This document shows positions 1 to 11,454 of a stretch of DNA of 64,000 nucleotides, one piece after another. The translations under genes and the position numbers were made by a program. How positions within the stretch are numbered: position 1 is the first letter of the stretch; the number at the start of each line of letters is the position of its first letter. Source of the stretch: Scenedesmus sp. ARA3. Its lineage: Eukaryota > Chlorophyta > Chlorophyceae > Sphaeropleales > Scenedesmaceae. The notes under the pieces were generated by a model that saw only the letters and a program-made list of their open reading frames with translations, did no database searches and had not been told where the DNA came from. The DNA is taken from NCBI GenBank assembly GCA_004335835.1, contig RWJK01001349.1:1-64000 (forward strand), read 5' to 3'.

Positions 1-54
<54 letters not shown>
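1..54. repeat. CTG triplet tract
   Basis: About eighteen CTG units sit at the left edge of the window, reading as CAG/AGC on the sense strand of the RuvX-like gene. They could encode Ser repeats or lie in an intron; the downstream end is not visible. Confidence 0.9.
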
Positions 55-56
<2 letters not shown>

Positions 57-1299
57 CCTGCAGCTGCTCCACTGGCTCCACAAGCCCGTTGTAGTACCTC
101 GACAGGATCAGCGCTGCTGCAAATGCATCCCGCCCAATCGCATGCTGCTGTTTCTGCAGCTCATGCCGCTGCTGCTTCGACATCTGCTGCCGCGGCTGCC
201 CTGTGCTTGCTGCCGCTTGCTCTGCCTCTATCTCCATCTGCGTTCTAACATCATATGCAGCAGCACCAGCCATCACTGCACGCGCCTGCTGAGAGCTCTT
301 CACCTCATTCACAAGCAGCACTGGCAGCTCCAGTGGCGCCGCCAGGTCAGCTAGGGTTTGCGCAAACCGCCGGATGAAGTCATTAATCCAGCGGCCATCC
401 CCAGGCGCTGCTGCTGCTGCTGACGTGCCCTTTGCAGCAGCAGCTGCTGCTGCAGCAGGTCTGCTGCTGGTAGCTCTGGTGGCTGCTGCTGCTGCAGCAG
501 CTGATGCTGCTGGGGTGTCTGGCTGTTCAGTGAAGACTGGCAGCCCTATGACAAAGCCATCGCAGCCCTCCTGCAAGCCCACATGCAGTACAACGGCTGC
601 TGTACGCGCAAGCGGCAGTACATTGTTGGCGATGGCTGCACTTTCGCTTGTGCTGCGACCGGAAGGCCCTTGCTGCCGCCGCTGCTGCTGCTGGACAGGA
701 CTGCTGCTGCTGTTGTTGCTATCATTGCTGCTGGTGTCCTGCTGCCGGTGCAGCGTGAGCAGCGGGACGTTGTGGCTGCTGCGCCTCACTGCTAAGCCTA
801 CACGATGCACACCAACGTCAACACCCATGGCTTGAAATAGCAGCTGGGGCTGTTGTTGCTGACTGTTGTTGTTGTCTGCTGCATTTCCTGGGGCGTCATC
901 CTCGCTACTGAACGATCCATATGTAACTTTCTTCAGGAGCCGCTGCCGCCGCTGCTGTGCTGTTGCTGAGCTGGTCAGTGTACTGCTGGAAGGCCTCAGC
1001 CCAGCTGCTACTGCTGCTGCTGGGGGTTGCTGTTTAGCTGGGGTTTTTAGAACAGGCTTTACCCATTCAGGACGGGCCCATTTTAAGCGAGGGTCTTCCT
1101 GTTGCTGCTGCTTTATTTTTGGCTGCCCTGGCTGGGACAGCTGCTGCTGATGCTCGTGCTGATGCTCCTGCTGCTGTTGTTGACTAACATCACCAGTCGA
1201 CCTTGCCGTTACTGAAGGAGGCTGTTGACGACTAGTGCTCTTGCTGTGGTGCCTGGGTGTGCTTGTCAGGCCTTGGCATGGGCAGCCAGGTAGGTACAT
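1..1299 (-). CDS. RuvX/YqgF-family Holliday-junction resolvase-like protein (3' end outside window)
   Basis: Reading the minus strand from the ATG at 1299 gives one open frame to the window edge. Residues 1-157 are a Gln/Ser/Pro-rich extension. The RNase H-like fold then begins with MGVDVG (Asp about residue 161), RVGLAV, GFVIGLP, a segment ending LPVLLVNE, and IGRDAFAAALIL. These match the strand order and the acidic residues (GxDxG, the Glu after the LPV strand, the late Asp) of the YqgF/RuvX family, which acts on branched DNA or in rRNA processing. Two low-complexity Ser/Gln and Ala linkers are inserted between core strands, making the protein far longer than bacterial RuvX (about 140 residues). 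The frame enters a CTG tract at 1-54 (Ser repeats in sense) and the stop is not seen. Family assignment is fairly secure; cellular role and organelle are not known. It lies divergently to ASL. Confidence 0.72.
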
Positions 1300-1708
1300 G
1301 GTCAGTTAATCATCCACCCGCCCAGCAGCCAGAAAAAAAAGGTTTTTGTTGTAAATACTGTTCTCCTTGAGTGTTTCAAAGATGATTGTATCACTGCTAG
1401 CTGCAGCAGAGTTCACAGCTCAACGTCACTCACAACCAAAGCAACCCTGGTAACCCGAGACAGCAACACTCCCAGAAGCAACCGTTATACATGCAAATAG
1501 TTTGCTGTCGCTCAGATCACTCAACTGCGACTGGGTCGAGTTTTGGGGCTTACAAGCCACGTGCTGACTTGCTTTGGCTGTAACGAGGTTCTTACGGCCT
1601 TGCCAGCAACCTCTGCTGTGTAAAACGTCATTCAGAGGAAAAAGCTTGTTCCTGCCGCAGAAGTGGCTGTTGTGTGCTTGGCCATCCCGTCCTGCACCTG
1701 CATATCGA
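1300..1708. promoter_or_regulatory. Shared upstream region of the divergent RuvX-like and ASL genes
   Basis: This 409-base stretch separates two diverging start codons and shows no convincing exon. It is less rich in CAG/CTG than the flanking exons and has short A/T runs around 1333-1350. A bidirectional promoter is inferred from the layout only; no specific motif is claimed. Confidence 0.45.
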
Positions 1709-4700
1709 ATGGCTACCGGCTTTTCCCTGCAGCGGGGTGCTGCAAACATCGGAGTAGCACGAGCATCGTGCTCTCGTCAGCCACACGTGCGTAGCGCACT
1801 GCTGCTGCCAAGACAAGTGCTGCTGCCAGACACACTGCTAGGCGCACACTCTCACTTTCTGCGTCCATCACCGCTGTTGCAGTGCCCAAAGGTTAACACC
1901 AACAACAGCAAAACTGTGCGGCTGTCGCCCATGGTGAGTGGCCTGCCTGGTTCTGTTCAAGGCCTGAAACACTGCACCCATCAGCATGGCACAGTGGGGT
2001 TGTGCTGTCAACTTATCAGCTGATCTGGGTCTGCAGCTGCTCATTGAGGCAGCAGCAACTGCGTACAGCGGAGGAAAACTCCTGGATTAACTTCAGGGTG
2101 CAGTCTCGGGGAGCTTGGAGTCAAGCCAGCAGTGCAGAATGCAAACCCTAGCTAGCAGCTGCAGGTGCCCAGCGACGGCCACATGCCAATGTCGCATCCC
2201 TTGGGCCCCTTCAATGATTGCAATTGCTTTCATCATACATGTTATAGCTATGGAAGGTATTGGCAGGCTGTTTCAGACCACAAGTAGTCAGCAGCTGCAT
2301 GCGCAGCTTACCGTGTGATCCTGCATGCACACTGCCCCACACAGCAGCAGCTGGCCGTGGGGTTTTGAACAGCATACATCATCACCAAAGCACTTGCAAC
2401 ATCCACACACAATTCTCCAGTGACCCTGCAACCCCCTGAGCACGCTGCTGCTGCTGCTGCTGCTGCAGGCTGCCGCCGCCACAGAAAAAAGTGCCCCCGC
2501 TGAGGAGGCCACGCCCAAGCTGTGGGGCGGCCGATTCACCGGCAAGGTTGACCCGCTGATGGAGAAGTTCAACGCAAGCCTGCCCCTGGACAAGCGCATG
2601 TGGGCAGAGGACATCCGGGTGCGTTGTATGTGTAGTGTGGCCTGTGTGTGGTGTTTGGCAGCAGCAGCAGCAGCAGCAGCAGCAGGCGGCGCAGGTGTTG
2701 ATAGAGGAATTGCAGATGACAGGCAAGCGTGCGAGCCAAGTGGGCTGTAAACAGCATATCTGACTAGCTTAAGGCCAACACAAGGTAGGCAGGTGTGGCA
2801 AGGTTGACCCGTTCATGGAGAAGTTCAACGCCAGCCTGCCCCTGGACAAGCGCATGTGGGCCAAGGACATCCGGGTGCGTAGCTGCAGCAAGATAAGCTG
2901 AATGTTTCAGCAGCTGCTGGCCTGGCAGCAGCAGCAGCAGCCTCTGGCTTGTTTGTGGGTGCAGGGCAGCAGCAACGTGTGCGCAGAGGTCATCCGGGGG
3001 CTTTGATCAGCATATGTAGCTGCATGTTTGGGCGGCCGCTTCACGGCAAGGTTGACCGGCTGATGGAGAAGTTCAACGCGAGCCTGCCCCTGGACAAGCG
3101 CATGTGGGCAGAGGACATCCGAGTGCGTGGGCTGCAGCACACCACAGAGCATGTGCATGTCTGAGCAGTTGCTTGATGTGCGGCAGCAGCAGCAGCAGGT
3201 GTGTGCTTGAGGCATGCGGGAGGAGGATGCTATGGCGTATCACTTTCTCAACGTTGCCTGTGCCTCATCATGTTACCCATCAAGCCGTAGCATCAACGTC
3301 ATTGGCCCCGCGCCCCAATGGAGCGCCAACAAGAAGGAGCACTACATCATCATGTTTGCTTGCCTGCGTGTTTGTGTTGATGCCTGCAGGGCAGCCAGGC
3401 GTATGCCAAGGCTCTGGTGAAGGCAGGCATCCTCACCCAGGAGGAGGCGGAGACCATCGTGGGCGGGCTGGATAAGGTGCGGAGTGTGTTGGAATTCCTG
3501 TGTTGGCCTGCCCTGCATTTTTGCATAACTGACAGCAGCACTACATGCTGACTGCGTGTCCAGCGTCACCTGTGATGGCTTTAATGACTGAATGAAATAC
3601 AACCCACATGCGTGCATGTTGTATCGCGGCAAGACTGGTTTCTATCACAACTTCAGAATACAGGGACCAAGCAGCAGCATGGCAACTGTCATATGTCACA
3701 CCCCTTCGCCACTGTTATGTCTGTCAAAATGGGCGTGCTTGGCGGCTCATGTTGGCGGTATGCTGCAACATTTGCACCCTGTGGATGTAGGCACGTATAG
3801 CCAAGGCGGGCAATTAGGACATCCTCGCGGCAGGCAAAAAAAACATATCATTGTGCTGCTGTGCTGCCGCGCAGGTTGCGTCTGAGTGGGCGTCCGGCAC
3901 GTTTGTGGTCAAAACGGGCGACGAGGACATCCACATGGAAAACAACTTGCACTATTACTGCTAAGCATGCTGTTTTCACTATATATCCTGCCTTGCTGGC
4001 GCGCAGGTTGCGTCCGAGTGGGCGTCCGGCACGTTTGTGGTCAAGGCGGGTGATGAGGACATCCACACCAAGAAAAACTTCACTACTGCAGCAACTTTAC
4101 TACTGCATCAACATGATGACTCATTGATTGAATTCACTGCCTTCTTGCCGCACAGGTTGCGTCCGAGTGGGCCTCCGGCACGTTTGTGGTCAAGGCGGGT
4201 GACGAGGACATCCACACCGCCAATGAGCGGCGGCTGACTGAGCTGGTGGGGGCGGTGGGCGGCAAGCTGCACACGGGGCGCAGCAGGAACGACCAGGTGC
4301 GCGTTGTTTTGTGTTGTTTGTAGCAGCAGTGCGCTTGGGTCTGCATCGTGGCAGTTTCAGACAATGCGCATGTCTTGCCAGCAACGCTGGATACAACAGC
4401 TGTCTTGTTGGGCTGTGTTTGTTATGTGAGCTGGTTTGGGCAATGTGTGGCAAGCTGCACATGGAACCGACTGCAGAAGAAGACCCCGTTGTGTGAAGTA
4501 GCAGGGCGCTTTGCTCTGCACTGAAGCCGATATGGGGCTGGGCAGCTGTTGCCTGATCCTGCTGTGCCTGCTCTGTTGCTGCTGCAGGTCGCCACAGACA
4601 CGCGGCTGTGGCTGTTTGCTGCGTTGACTGAGGTGCGGGGCAGCCTGCAGGAGCTCATCAGCGTGGCCACAAACAGGGCAGAGGCGGAGGCGGACGTGCT

Positions 4701-7700
4701 CATGCCAGGTGAGATGGTGTGACTGCTGGCTGCCGCTGTGCCTGTATGTGTTATGACGGTGTGGTAAGGCAGCCTGCAGGAGCTAATCAGCGTGGCCACA
4801 ACCAGGGCAGAGGCTGAGGCGGACGTGCGTATGCCAGGTGGGTCGGGATTTAGGTGGGGTGGCAGGGTTGCTGGCTGCTGCGGCGCTGCTTGATGTGGAA
4901 GGCTGGTTGCAGCTGCAGAGTAACAGCAGCAGTGTGCTTCATGCGGTTAACCACAAGTTTGCACACATATTGGGCGGCGGCGGACATGCTCATGCCAGGT
5001 GTGCGGGGTGGCTGGTCACGTGCTGCGGCGCTTATTGTTAATGAAGGGCCAGCGCAGTATCATCAGTGATGGTGTGCAAAGATACGCACTGCTCTAGGTT
5101 GCAGCATCCCGCAGGCCCAGCACTGCGGTCACCACCACAACACTGCGCTGCCACTGTGCTGAACACCCCAACGACTCGGCCACAGTACAGACCTCCAACC
5201 TCTGCATGTGTCCTGTCACCAATACATGCCTGTCCTGCAGGCTTCACGCACCTGCAGCAGGCGCAGACGGTGCGCTGGGGCCACTGGCTGATGAGCCACG
5301 CCTCAGCCTGGCAGCGCGGCGACATGCGGCAGGCCCAACATCGTGCTCGCCACCCCACCCTAACACACAATAAGCACAATTCGCAGGCCACTGTCTGGCC
5401 TTTCAAATGCCCCTCAGCTGACCTTTTCGTGTGTCTACTGCTGCTTGTTTCAACCGCCGTTGTGCAGGCTTCACGCACCTGCAGCAGGCGCAGACGGTGC
5501 GCTGGGGCCACTGGCTCATGAGCCACGCTTCAGCCTGGCAGCGCGACGACATGCGGCTGCGCGACCTGCTGCCGCGCGTGGCCACGCTGCCGCTGGGCAG
5601 TGGCGCGCTTGCAGGAAATCCTTTTCTGGTGGACCGGCAGTTCATTGCGCGGGAGCTGGGCATGGTGGGAGGCGTGTGCCCCAACAGCATGGACGCTGTC
5701 AGCGACCGTGAGTCCAACCGTTTGACTGATTGCTTTGTTGATTGTTGCGTGAACGAGCATACAGCTCTGCGAGGCGGGTGTAGCAGCAGCACGAGTAGTG
5801 CTTGGATGTGAATGCGCTGTGGGTTCTCCGCAGCGCCAGCATGGGCGGTGGTGCGCTTGCAGGAAACCCTTTTTTGGTGGACCGGCAGTTCATTCACAGG
5901 TGCTGGGCATGGTGGGCGGGGTGTGCCCCAACAGCATGGACGCCGTCAGCGACCGTGAGTTTGTTGGGTGGTTTTATCTGCTGAGATCAGCATTTGGTTG
6001 CTTGTGGCATCAGTTAGTGCCAGCAGTGCTCGGGTGTGTGTACAGCAGCAGCTTTGTGGAACATTGCTGTTGTGACCATCTAGCTAGCCTGCTGTGCATG
6101 CTGCTGGCCTCCTGAGTAGCAATGCTTCCTGTCTCCTTGCAAGATGCTGCGCGCGCCTTGTGGCCTTTGTCACTTCAGCACAAGTTGTGTGCAACGCAAC
6201 ACAGCCAACTTGCTGATCATGCCTTGCGCTACCATCCTCTGCTCATTCTTCTCGCCCCCATCTTCTGTTCATTTTCCTGCAGGCGACTTTGTGGCGGAGA
6301 GCCTCTTCTTTGCTGCGCTGCAATAACCAGTTATCAGTTCACACCTCCTTGCCCTTGACACTCCTGCAAGCGTCCTCTGCTTGATGCTGCCGCAGAAACA
6401 ACCTTGAAGACGCAAGTCGCCTGCCACATCTGGGGTCCTTGTTGTCACAGTGTTCGTAATTCAGTGCACCGTTGTTGCGGTGCAAGCAAGGTGATGTCTT
6501 TTTCAGGCCTCCTGCGAACAATTCCTGCTACATGCTGTGCCGTCCTGCAGGCGACTTTGTGGCGGAGAGCCTCTTCTTTGCTGCACTGCACCTGGTGCAC
6601 CTGTCTCGCTGGGCTGAGGACTTGATCATCTACAGCAGTGGACTCTTCGGCTTCGTGCAGTGCAGCGATGCATATGCAACAGGCAGCAGCCTCATGCCAC
6701 AGAAGAAGAACCCGGACGCGCTGGAGCTCATTAGGTGGGGTTTGTCATAACATGTTATTTAGGGAGTTTGAATTGCGGGGTGTTGGGCCTGACAGCTGGC
6801 ATAGGCTGCATGCAGCAGTGGCTGCTGATGCAGCGCGTCTCTGCTACAGCTGCTGGGTGCACCTGCTGTGCTTTTGTGCTGCTGATCTCAAACCTTATTG
6901 GGGTGACTGGAGCAACACATGTTGACGATTGCTGCTAAACAAGGTTGCTTTCTTGACTGTGTTGTTTTTGCGGCTTGCTCTCCTGCAGGGGCAAGGCGGG
7001 CAAGCTGCAGGGCAACTTGGCTGGCGTGATGGCTGTGCTGAAGGGCACGCCCACCACCTACAACAAGGACTTCCAGGAGGCATGGGAGCTCATGTTTGAC
7101 AGCGTGGACGCGGCGCACGACTGCATCCGCATCGCCACTGGGGTGCTGTCGACGCTGAGCATCAACCCGGACAGGATGATGAAGGTGCGCTTGATTCGAT
7201 TTTATAGATGGTGTTATAACATATGTGGCCAAACAAAGCTTGCCAGGTGGCGTGCTGTCCATGCTGAGCATCAGCCTTGACAGGATGATGAAGGTGGGTG
7301 GGGCGCTGTGTCCTGCGGATGTCTGTACAGCATACAGTTGTGAACTTCTGTAGAGACTTTCTGTGTTGTGAAACTCACACCCGCTGTCTGCTCTGCAAGA
7401 CCTGTTGGCGGCATGATAGACACAGCAAATGCTTACACCCTGCTGGTGTGCTGCCTGTTCCCATCCCTCTCCATGGCAGGGCCTGTCTGCAGACATGCTG
7501 GCCACCGACCTTGCCGAGTACCTGGTGCGCAAGGGTGTGTGCTTCAGGAAATCGAACTCCTCACATCTTGCAACACTTCTCATGTCCGCAGGGCCTGTCG
7601 GCTGACATGCTGGCCACTGATCTTGCTGAGTACCTGGTGCGCAAGGGCGTGCCCTTCCGGGAGACGCACCACGTCAGCGGCGCTGCCGTCAAGATGGCGG

Positions 7701-8226
7701 AGGACACTGGCGTGCCGCTGAGCAGCCTCAGCGTGGCGCAGCTGCAGAGCATCCACCCGCTGTTTGAAGATGACGTCGTGAAGGTGCGTGTGTGGGGTAT
7801 CAGGCAGTGCTGCTAGTAGTGGCGTACGTGAATCATAGACGCCGGATACTTGGTGTTCTTCAGGTTCTCTTGTGGTTTGTTTGGCGGCTTTGGCCTAGGA
7901 GACGGCCTAGGGCTTTGGCTGTTTCATAGGCAGGGCAACATGCAGATTGGACAGTTGCAGGTGCCGCTGAGCAGCCTCAGCGTGGCACAGCTGCAGAGCA
8001 TCCACCCGCTGTTTGGTGACGACGTGGTCAAGGTGCGTCGTTATGTGTGCGCGCAATTGTTTTGTTGTATGTGCATGGGAAAGCGCCTGCTTTTGGCTCT
8101 GTTTGCTATGCTGTGTTTAGCCTCGACCCGCTTTTCAACGACGATGTGGTCAAGGTGCGTGGGTGGATTGTCAGCAGTGCCAATAAAGGTTACGTTTGGG
8201 ATGCTGACGTTTCCGTTGTTGCATGG

Positions 8227-8258
<32 letters not shown>

Positions 8259-8322
8259 AGGTGTGGAATTCAGTGCCCCTACTGACGCACGTGACCCGTT
8301 GCTGACGTATCCTGGTGCATTG

Positions 8323-8420
<98 letters not shown>

Positions 8421-8548
8421 AGGTGTGGGACTTCAGTGCCTCTGCTGACGCGCGTGACACTGAGGGCGGCGCCAGCAAGCGCTCGCTGCTGGAGCAGGTG
8501 GCCAAGATGCGCGCCTACCTGGCAGCAGAGCAGGTGGCGCAGCAGTGA
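1709..8548 (+). CDS. ASL: Argininosuccinate lyase, plastid-type, 10 exons
   Basis: Argininosuccinate lyase splits argininosuccinate into arginine and fumarate, the last step of arginine synthesis. Exons: 1709-1933, 2469-2618, 3390-3476, 4156-4296, 4588-4708, 5468-5707, 6551-6734, 6989-7184, 7592-7783, 8423-8548; all phases agree and give 553 residues ending in TGA. Exon 1 encodes a basic, Ser-rich leader of about 75 residues that looks like a plastid transit peptide. The mature part starts KLWGGRF and carries [15 protein letters not shown] (catalytic His region), [12 protein letters not shown], and the superfamily signature [12 protein letters not shown] near residue 366. The enzyme looks intact and of normal length. 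Introns 2-9 and the 3' flank hold partial copies of neighbouring exon edges. Intron 1 and the last intron end in CTG tracts that run straight into the acceptor CAG. The start was chosen because exon 1 joins exon 2 in frame at ATG|GTGAGT. Confidence 0.95.
2796..3124 (+). repeat. Two echoes of the end of ASL exon 2
   Basis: Intron 2 contains two further copies (about 2796-2878 and 3030-3124) of the last 80-95 bases of exon 2, each followed by a donor-like GTGCGT. They translate to near-identical residues ([10 protein letters not shown]...) but neither is needed for the protein. Confidence 0.9.
3265..3350 (+). repeat. Dispersed repeat, copy 1
   Basis: The segment begins CATCATGTTACCCATCAAGC and ends near the CACTACATCATCATG stretch. 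A closely matching copy lies in reverse orientation around 22000-22168, and weaker ones at 14318-14376 (+) and 46679-46735 (-). Here it sits in ASL intron 2. It may be a fragment of a mobile element; no coding domain is visible. Confidence 0.65.
3863..4076 (+). repeat. Two echoes of the start of ASL exon 4
   Basis: About 3863-3946 and 3994-4076 each repeat an acceptor (GCGCAG) followed by about 70 bases of exon 4 ([13 protein letters not shown]...). The true exon starts at 4156. The copies lose similarity just after the HT/HM codons, without a donor. Confidence 0.9.
4768..5010 (+). repeat. Echoes of the end of ASL exon 5
   Basis: About 4768-4838 repeats [11 protein letters not shown] through the donor. 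A shorter decayed copy at 4972-5010 keeps only the last codons (DMLMPG) and the donor GTGTGC. Confidence 0.85.
5229..5333 (+). repeat. Echo of the start of ASL exon 6
   Basis: An acceptor and about 90 bases of exon 6 ([16 protein letters not shown]...) are duplicated upstream of the true exon start at 5468. The copy ends within the codons that follow ASAWQRGDM. Confidence 0.9.
5833..5956 (+). repeat. Echo of the end of ASL exon 6
   Basis: About 120 bases of the exon 6 end ([14 protein letters not shown]..., [11 protein letters not shown]) and its GTGAGT donor are repeated. The copy has a small deletion that breaks the frame, so it is not a usable exon. Confidence 0.9.
6271..6325 (+). repeat. 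Echo of the start of ASL exon 7
   Basis: The acceptor CCTGCAG and the first 43 bases of exon 7 ([13 protein letters not shown]) are copied about 270 bases upstream of the real exon. The copy then runs into a TAA. Confidence 0.9.
7231..7540 (+). repeat. Echo of ASL exon 8 end followed by echo of exon 9 start
   Basis: In this one intron 7231-7292 copies the end of exon 8 ([15 protein letters not shown] with a GTGGGT donor), while 7480-7540 copies the start of exon 9 ([19 protein letters not shown]). The order shows the general rule: exon-end copies follow the exon and exon-start copies precede it. Confidence 0.9.
7957..8294 (+). repeat. Echoes of ASL exon 9 end and exon 10 start
   Basis: 7957-8037 and the shorter 8126-8160 repeat the end of exon 9 ([23 protein letters not shown] plus GTGCGT). 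8225-8294 repeats a CTG tract, the acceptor CAG and the first codons of exon 10. Confidence 0.9.
8327..8420. repeat. CTG tract forming the 3' end of the last ASL intron
   Basis: About 31 uninterrupted CTG units run directly into the acceptor CAG at 8420-8422. The tract occupies the place of a normal polypyrimidine tract. It is one of the longest triplet runs in the window. Confidence 0.9.
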
Positions 8549-8591
8549 TGCAACCCAATGCATGTGCATGCCAGCAAATCGGCTGGCGCAG

Positions 8592-8768
8592 CATTGATGC
8601 AACCCTGCTGCTGGAGCAGGTAGCGGAGGTGCGCGCCTACGTGGCGGCAGAGCAGGTGGCGCAGCAGTGATGCAGGCAACGTAATCCATGTGCATGCAAG
8701 CGCGCTTGATCATCAAGCACCATGATGGTGCATGCCTACCTGGCAGCAGAGCAGGCGGCGCAGCAGTG
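8592..8768 (+). repeat. Two echoes of the ASL C-terminus and stop in the 3' flank
   Basis: After the true stop (8546-8548), 8592-8671 and 8720-8768 repeat the codons for [18 protein letters not shown] and (V)HAYLAAEQAAQQ, each followed by TGA. They lie outside the coding sequence. Confidence 0.9.
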
Positions 8769-10251
8769 ATGTTCAGGTGCTTCTGGCTGCGCTTAGCTAG
8801 AGCAGCTGGCGCAGCAGTGGTGAACAGACAGGAGCAGAACCCTTGCTGGGCATGCCAGGGTACAGAATTATGCGTGCTGAATCATCTGGCTGCAGCATGT
8901 ACTGTTCAGGAGCATCTCTGTGCTGTGATGCTGTGATGGCGCTGGTGCTGCTGTGAGGTCACGTTTGTCACAAAAGTTGTGTGGGAACAGGAGCTGAATG
9001 TGCACACGCATCATGGGCAACTTGCCTTGAAGGAAGTCAGCCGCTGCTTGTGCACCTATGACATGATTTGGTGCAGCAGCAAAGGCAAGTTTTTTGCTTC
9101 AGGGTGCTGCTAATAGGTTTTGCTTGTGGATTATGTTGCAATCGCCATCTGCACATCAGATAGGCTGTGATTCATCCGTGTCTGGCTGTGGCAAGCTCCG
9201 CCAGCGGCAGCAGGCCTTTTGTTTTGCAGGATGCTCTGCATGGACAATGCTGTCTGTATGAGCGTTGCAGGGCCCAGCTGCTTGATATGGTGTTGACCTA
9301 TCAAACGTCTGGTCTGTAGCACTGCTGCATGACGCAGCGGCACAATGTGGCGCTTGCACGGTGCAGACGACGACAGGGATCTTCTTGTGTCACTAATGTA
9401 ACTTGCTTTTTCGAAGCTGTTGTACACAGGTATTTGATTTATATCCTGCAGCTCGAAACACCGTTAATTGCATGCCCTACAGGTGCAGGTATGGTGCTGC
9501 AGTAGCTGGTGTGCCATGCTGCTCTTGGTCCAATGTTTTGGCAGGTGTGTTGATACGCCGGAACACGCAACTATTTCCATGAATCAACAGCATCCGAGTC
9601 TTTCGCAGGTGTACTCAAGAATAGTGCACCCAATCAACCGAGTCAACAATGCGCCCCTTTGAAGTGAATCTAGGCGTCGCATAAGCTAGATTGTCGCTGA
9701 ACATGACGATCACACGGAACTACAATTACATCACATTGAAAGACGCTCGATCGCCTCTCGTGCTGGGAGTGACAAGCAAAGGGACTGTCACGCTGCGTGT
9801 CGTGTCAGTGCGAAGCTGAGGAGCCCAACATTTGGTTCAGGCTCGCCGGAAACATAGACTTGGTTAAAGCGAAGAATTTTAGATCCCGGCATGATTTTAC
9901 ATTCAACTATCCATCACAAACAGGTGAGACGTGCAGTCGCACAGCTGTGCAAGCACACATTTACTGCCTGCTTACGGTGAGGTTGTTTAAAATCCTATCA
10001 GCGTTGATTTTCGCCTGTTTTTGGCTGCTGTACAAGCAGCCACAGGGCTTTCCTCTGCGTCGAGGTCCCGCAAGCGTTACCGGGCACTCCGAAACTTGCA
10101 TGCTCCCAAAATACTCGATCCCATGCCCCACACCCATTACAAGTGTGTTCCGTGTTTGCAGAGTCTTCATTGCTTACCGTGATCGCCGTCTGACCACAGC
10201 CCAGTTGGCAATCGATCGAACTACCTACAGCTGTCAGCAGCTAGGAGCAGC
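8769..10251. other. Intergenic region without a recognised gene
   Basis: This 1.5 kb region holds the ASL 3' flank and the upstream region of the next gene. A 152-codon open frame at 9797-10255 on the plus strand has a composition unlike the neighbouring genes and no recognised domain, so it is not called. A TGTAA (algal-type polyadenylation signal) occurs near 9408, too far from the stop to assign. Confidence 0.5.
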
Positions 10252-11289
10252 ATGATCCTGTCCCCGCCTGTTTCTGGAGGCATGTTATGGTATGGCCTGG
10301 TCCAGCCTCGCCTTGCTGCCAAGCCCGTGCCTGTGCAGCCGGCTGCTGCACCAGCGCCCAGGAAGCTGCTGTCAGAAATCTGTGTGAGTTGCCAGCTGCT
10401 GGGCCCCTCTTGCAACAATCATCAGCAGCTCTCACTCAAACTAGAATGTTGTTCACCAAACTTGCATCCTGCGTTCGGCTGCTGTTGCATTGAGCAAGTT
10501 GCCCATGGCGGTTGATCTAGTTCAACCGCCAAGTGTGTGAGTCACTGGCAGATGACCTGGCAGCCCAGCAACAGCTGCCCAAGCTTCCCATGATACCACT
10601 CAAGTCACCCAGCAAGCCTCATTGAATTGGCATCATGTCATACATTAACACGTTGCTACCTGCCACTTGTTCCTGCAAGTGCACCCGACTAGCAGCACAT
10701 TCCTGCCCAACACTTCCACGCAGCAATTGCCCACCAATTGGCTCAATCCCTGCTGCTGCTGCCTGCAGGTGAGCTACCCTTACTGCAAGCTCGAAAACTG
10801 CGAGCCCATCGGCCCCACTGCAGTGCAGGCCAGCTTCCCAGTGGAGCAGGCAGTGCGTGGTGACAAGGGCCACAGCCACTGCAGCACCAGCGAGCTGGCT
10901 CGACACATGGCCAACGCAGGTGCGTGCATGCTTGTGCAACTGCATCATCATCAGCAAAAAAAAGATGATTCAGCAGCAGCCACTGCAGCACCAGCAAGCT
11001 GGCACGCCACACGGCCAACGCCAGTGCAGCACATCTGGCACCTGTGCTCTGTGCAGCATGATCATCAATTCATGAAGGTATCTTAATTACAGCAGCCGCA
11101 GCACCAGCGAGCTGGCACGCCACATGGCCAACACAGCTGCGTTTTGAAAAAGCAAGTCTGGGCTAACTGCAGCAGCCGCACACTACAGGCGTCAACTGCA
11201 CAGCATGTTTGTAAGACAGGCGTGCCAGCAAGGTAGCACTGCTACCTTTCATGGGGCTTGTGACAAGCAACTACCACAACACCTTTTCA

Positions 11290-11326
<37 letters not shown>

Positions 11327-11417
11327 TGGCTCCACTGCAGGCTCCGCCGCATGCGCACTGGCCAACCCCAAGCCCGGCCGCTACTTCTATCAACAGCACT
11401 TCCTGCCTCCTCACCCG

Positions 11418-11454
<37 letters not shown>

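Noticed and set aside
8041..8505. Poly-Ser/Gln frames on the strand opposite ASL
   Set aside because: They only translate the CTG tract at the splice acceptor.
9797..10255. 152-codon plus-strand frame as a gene
   Set aside because: No domain, codon use unlike the neighbours, no splice or echo support.
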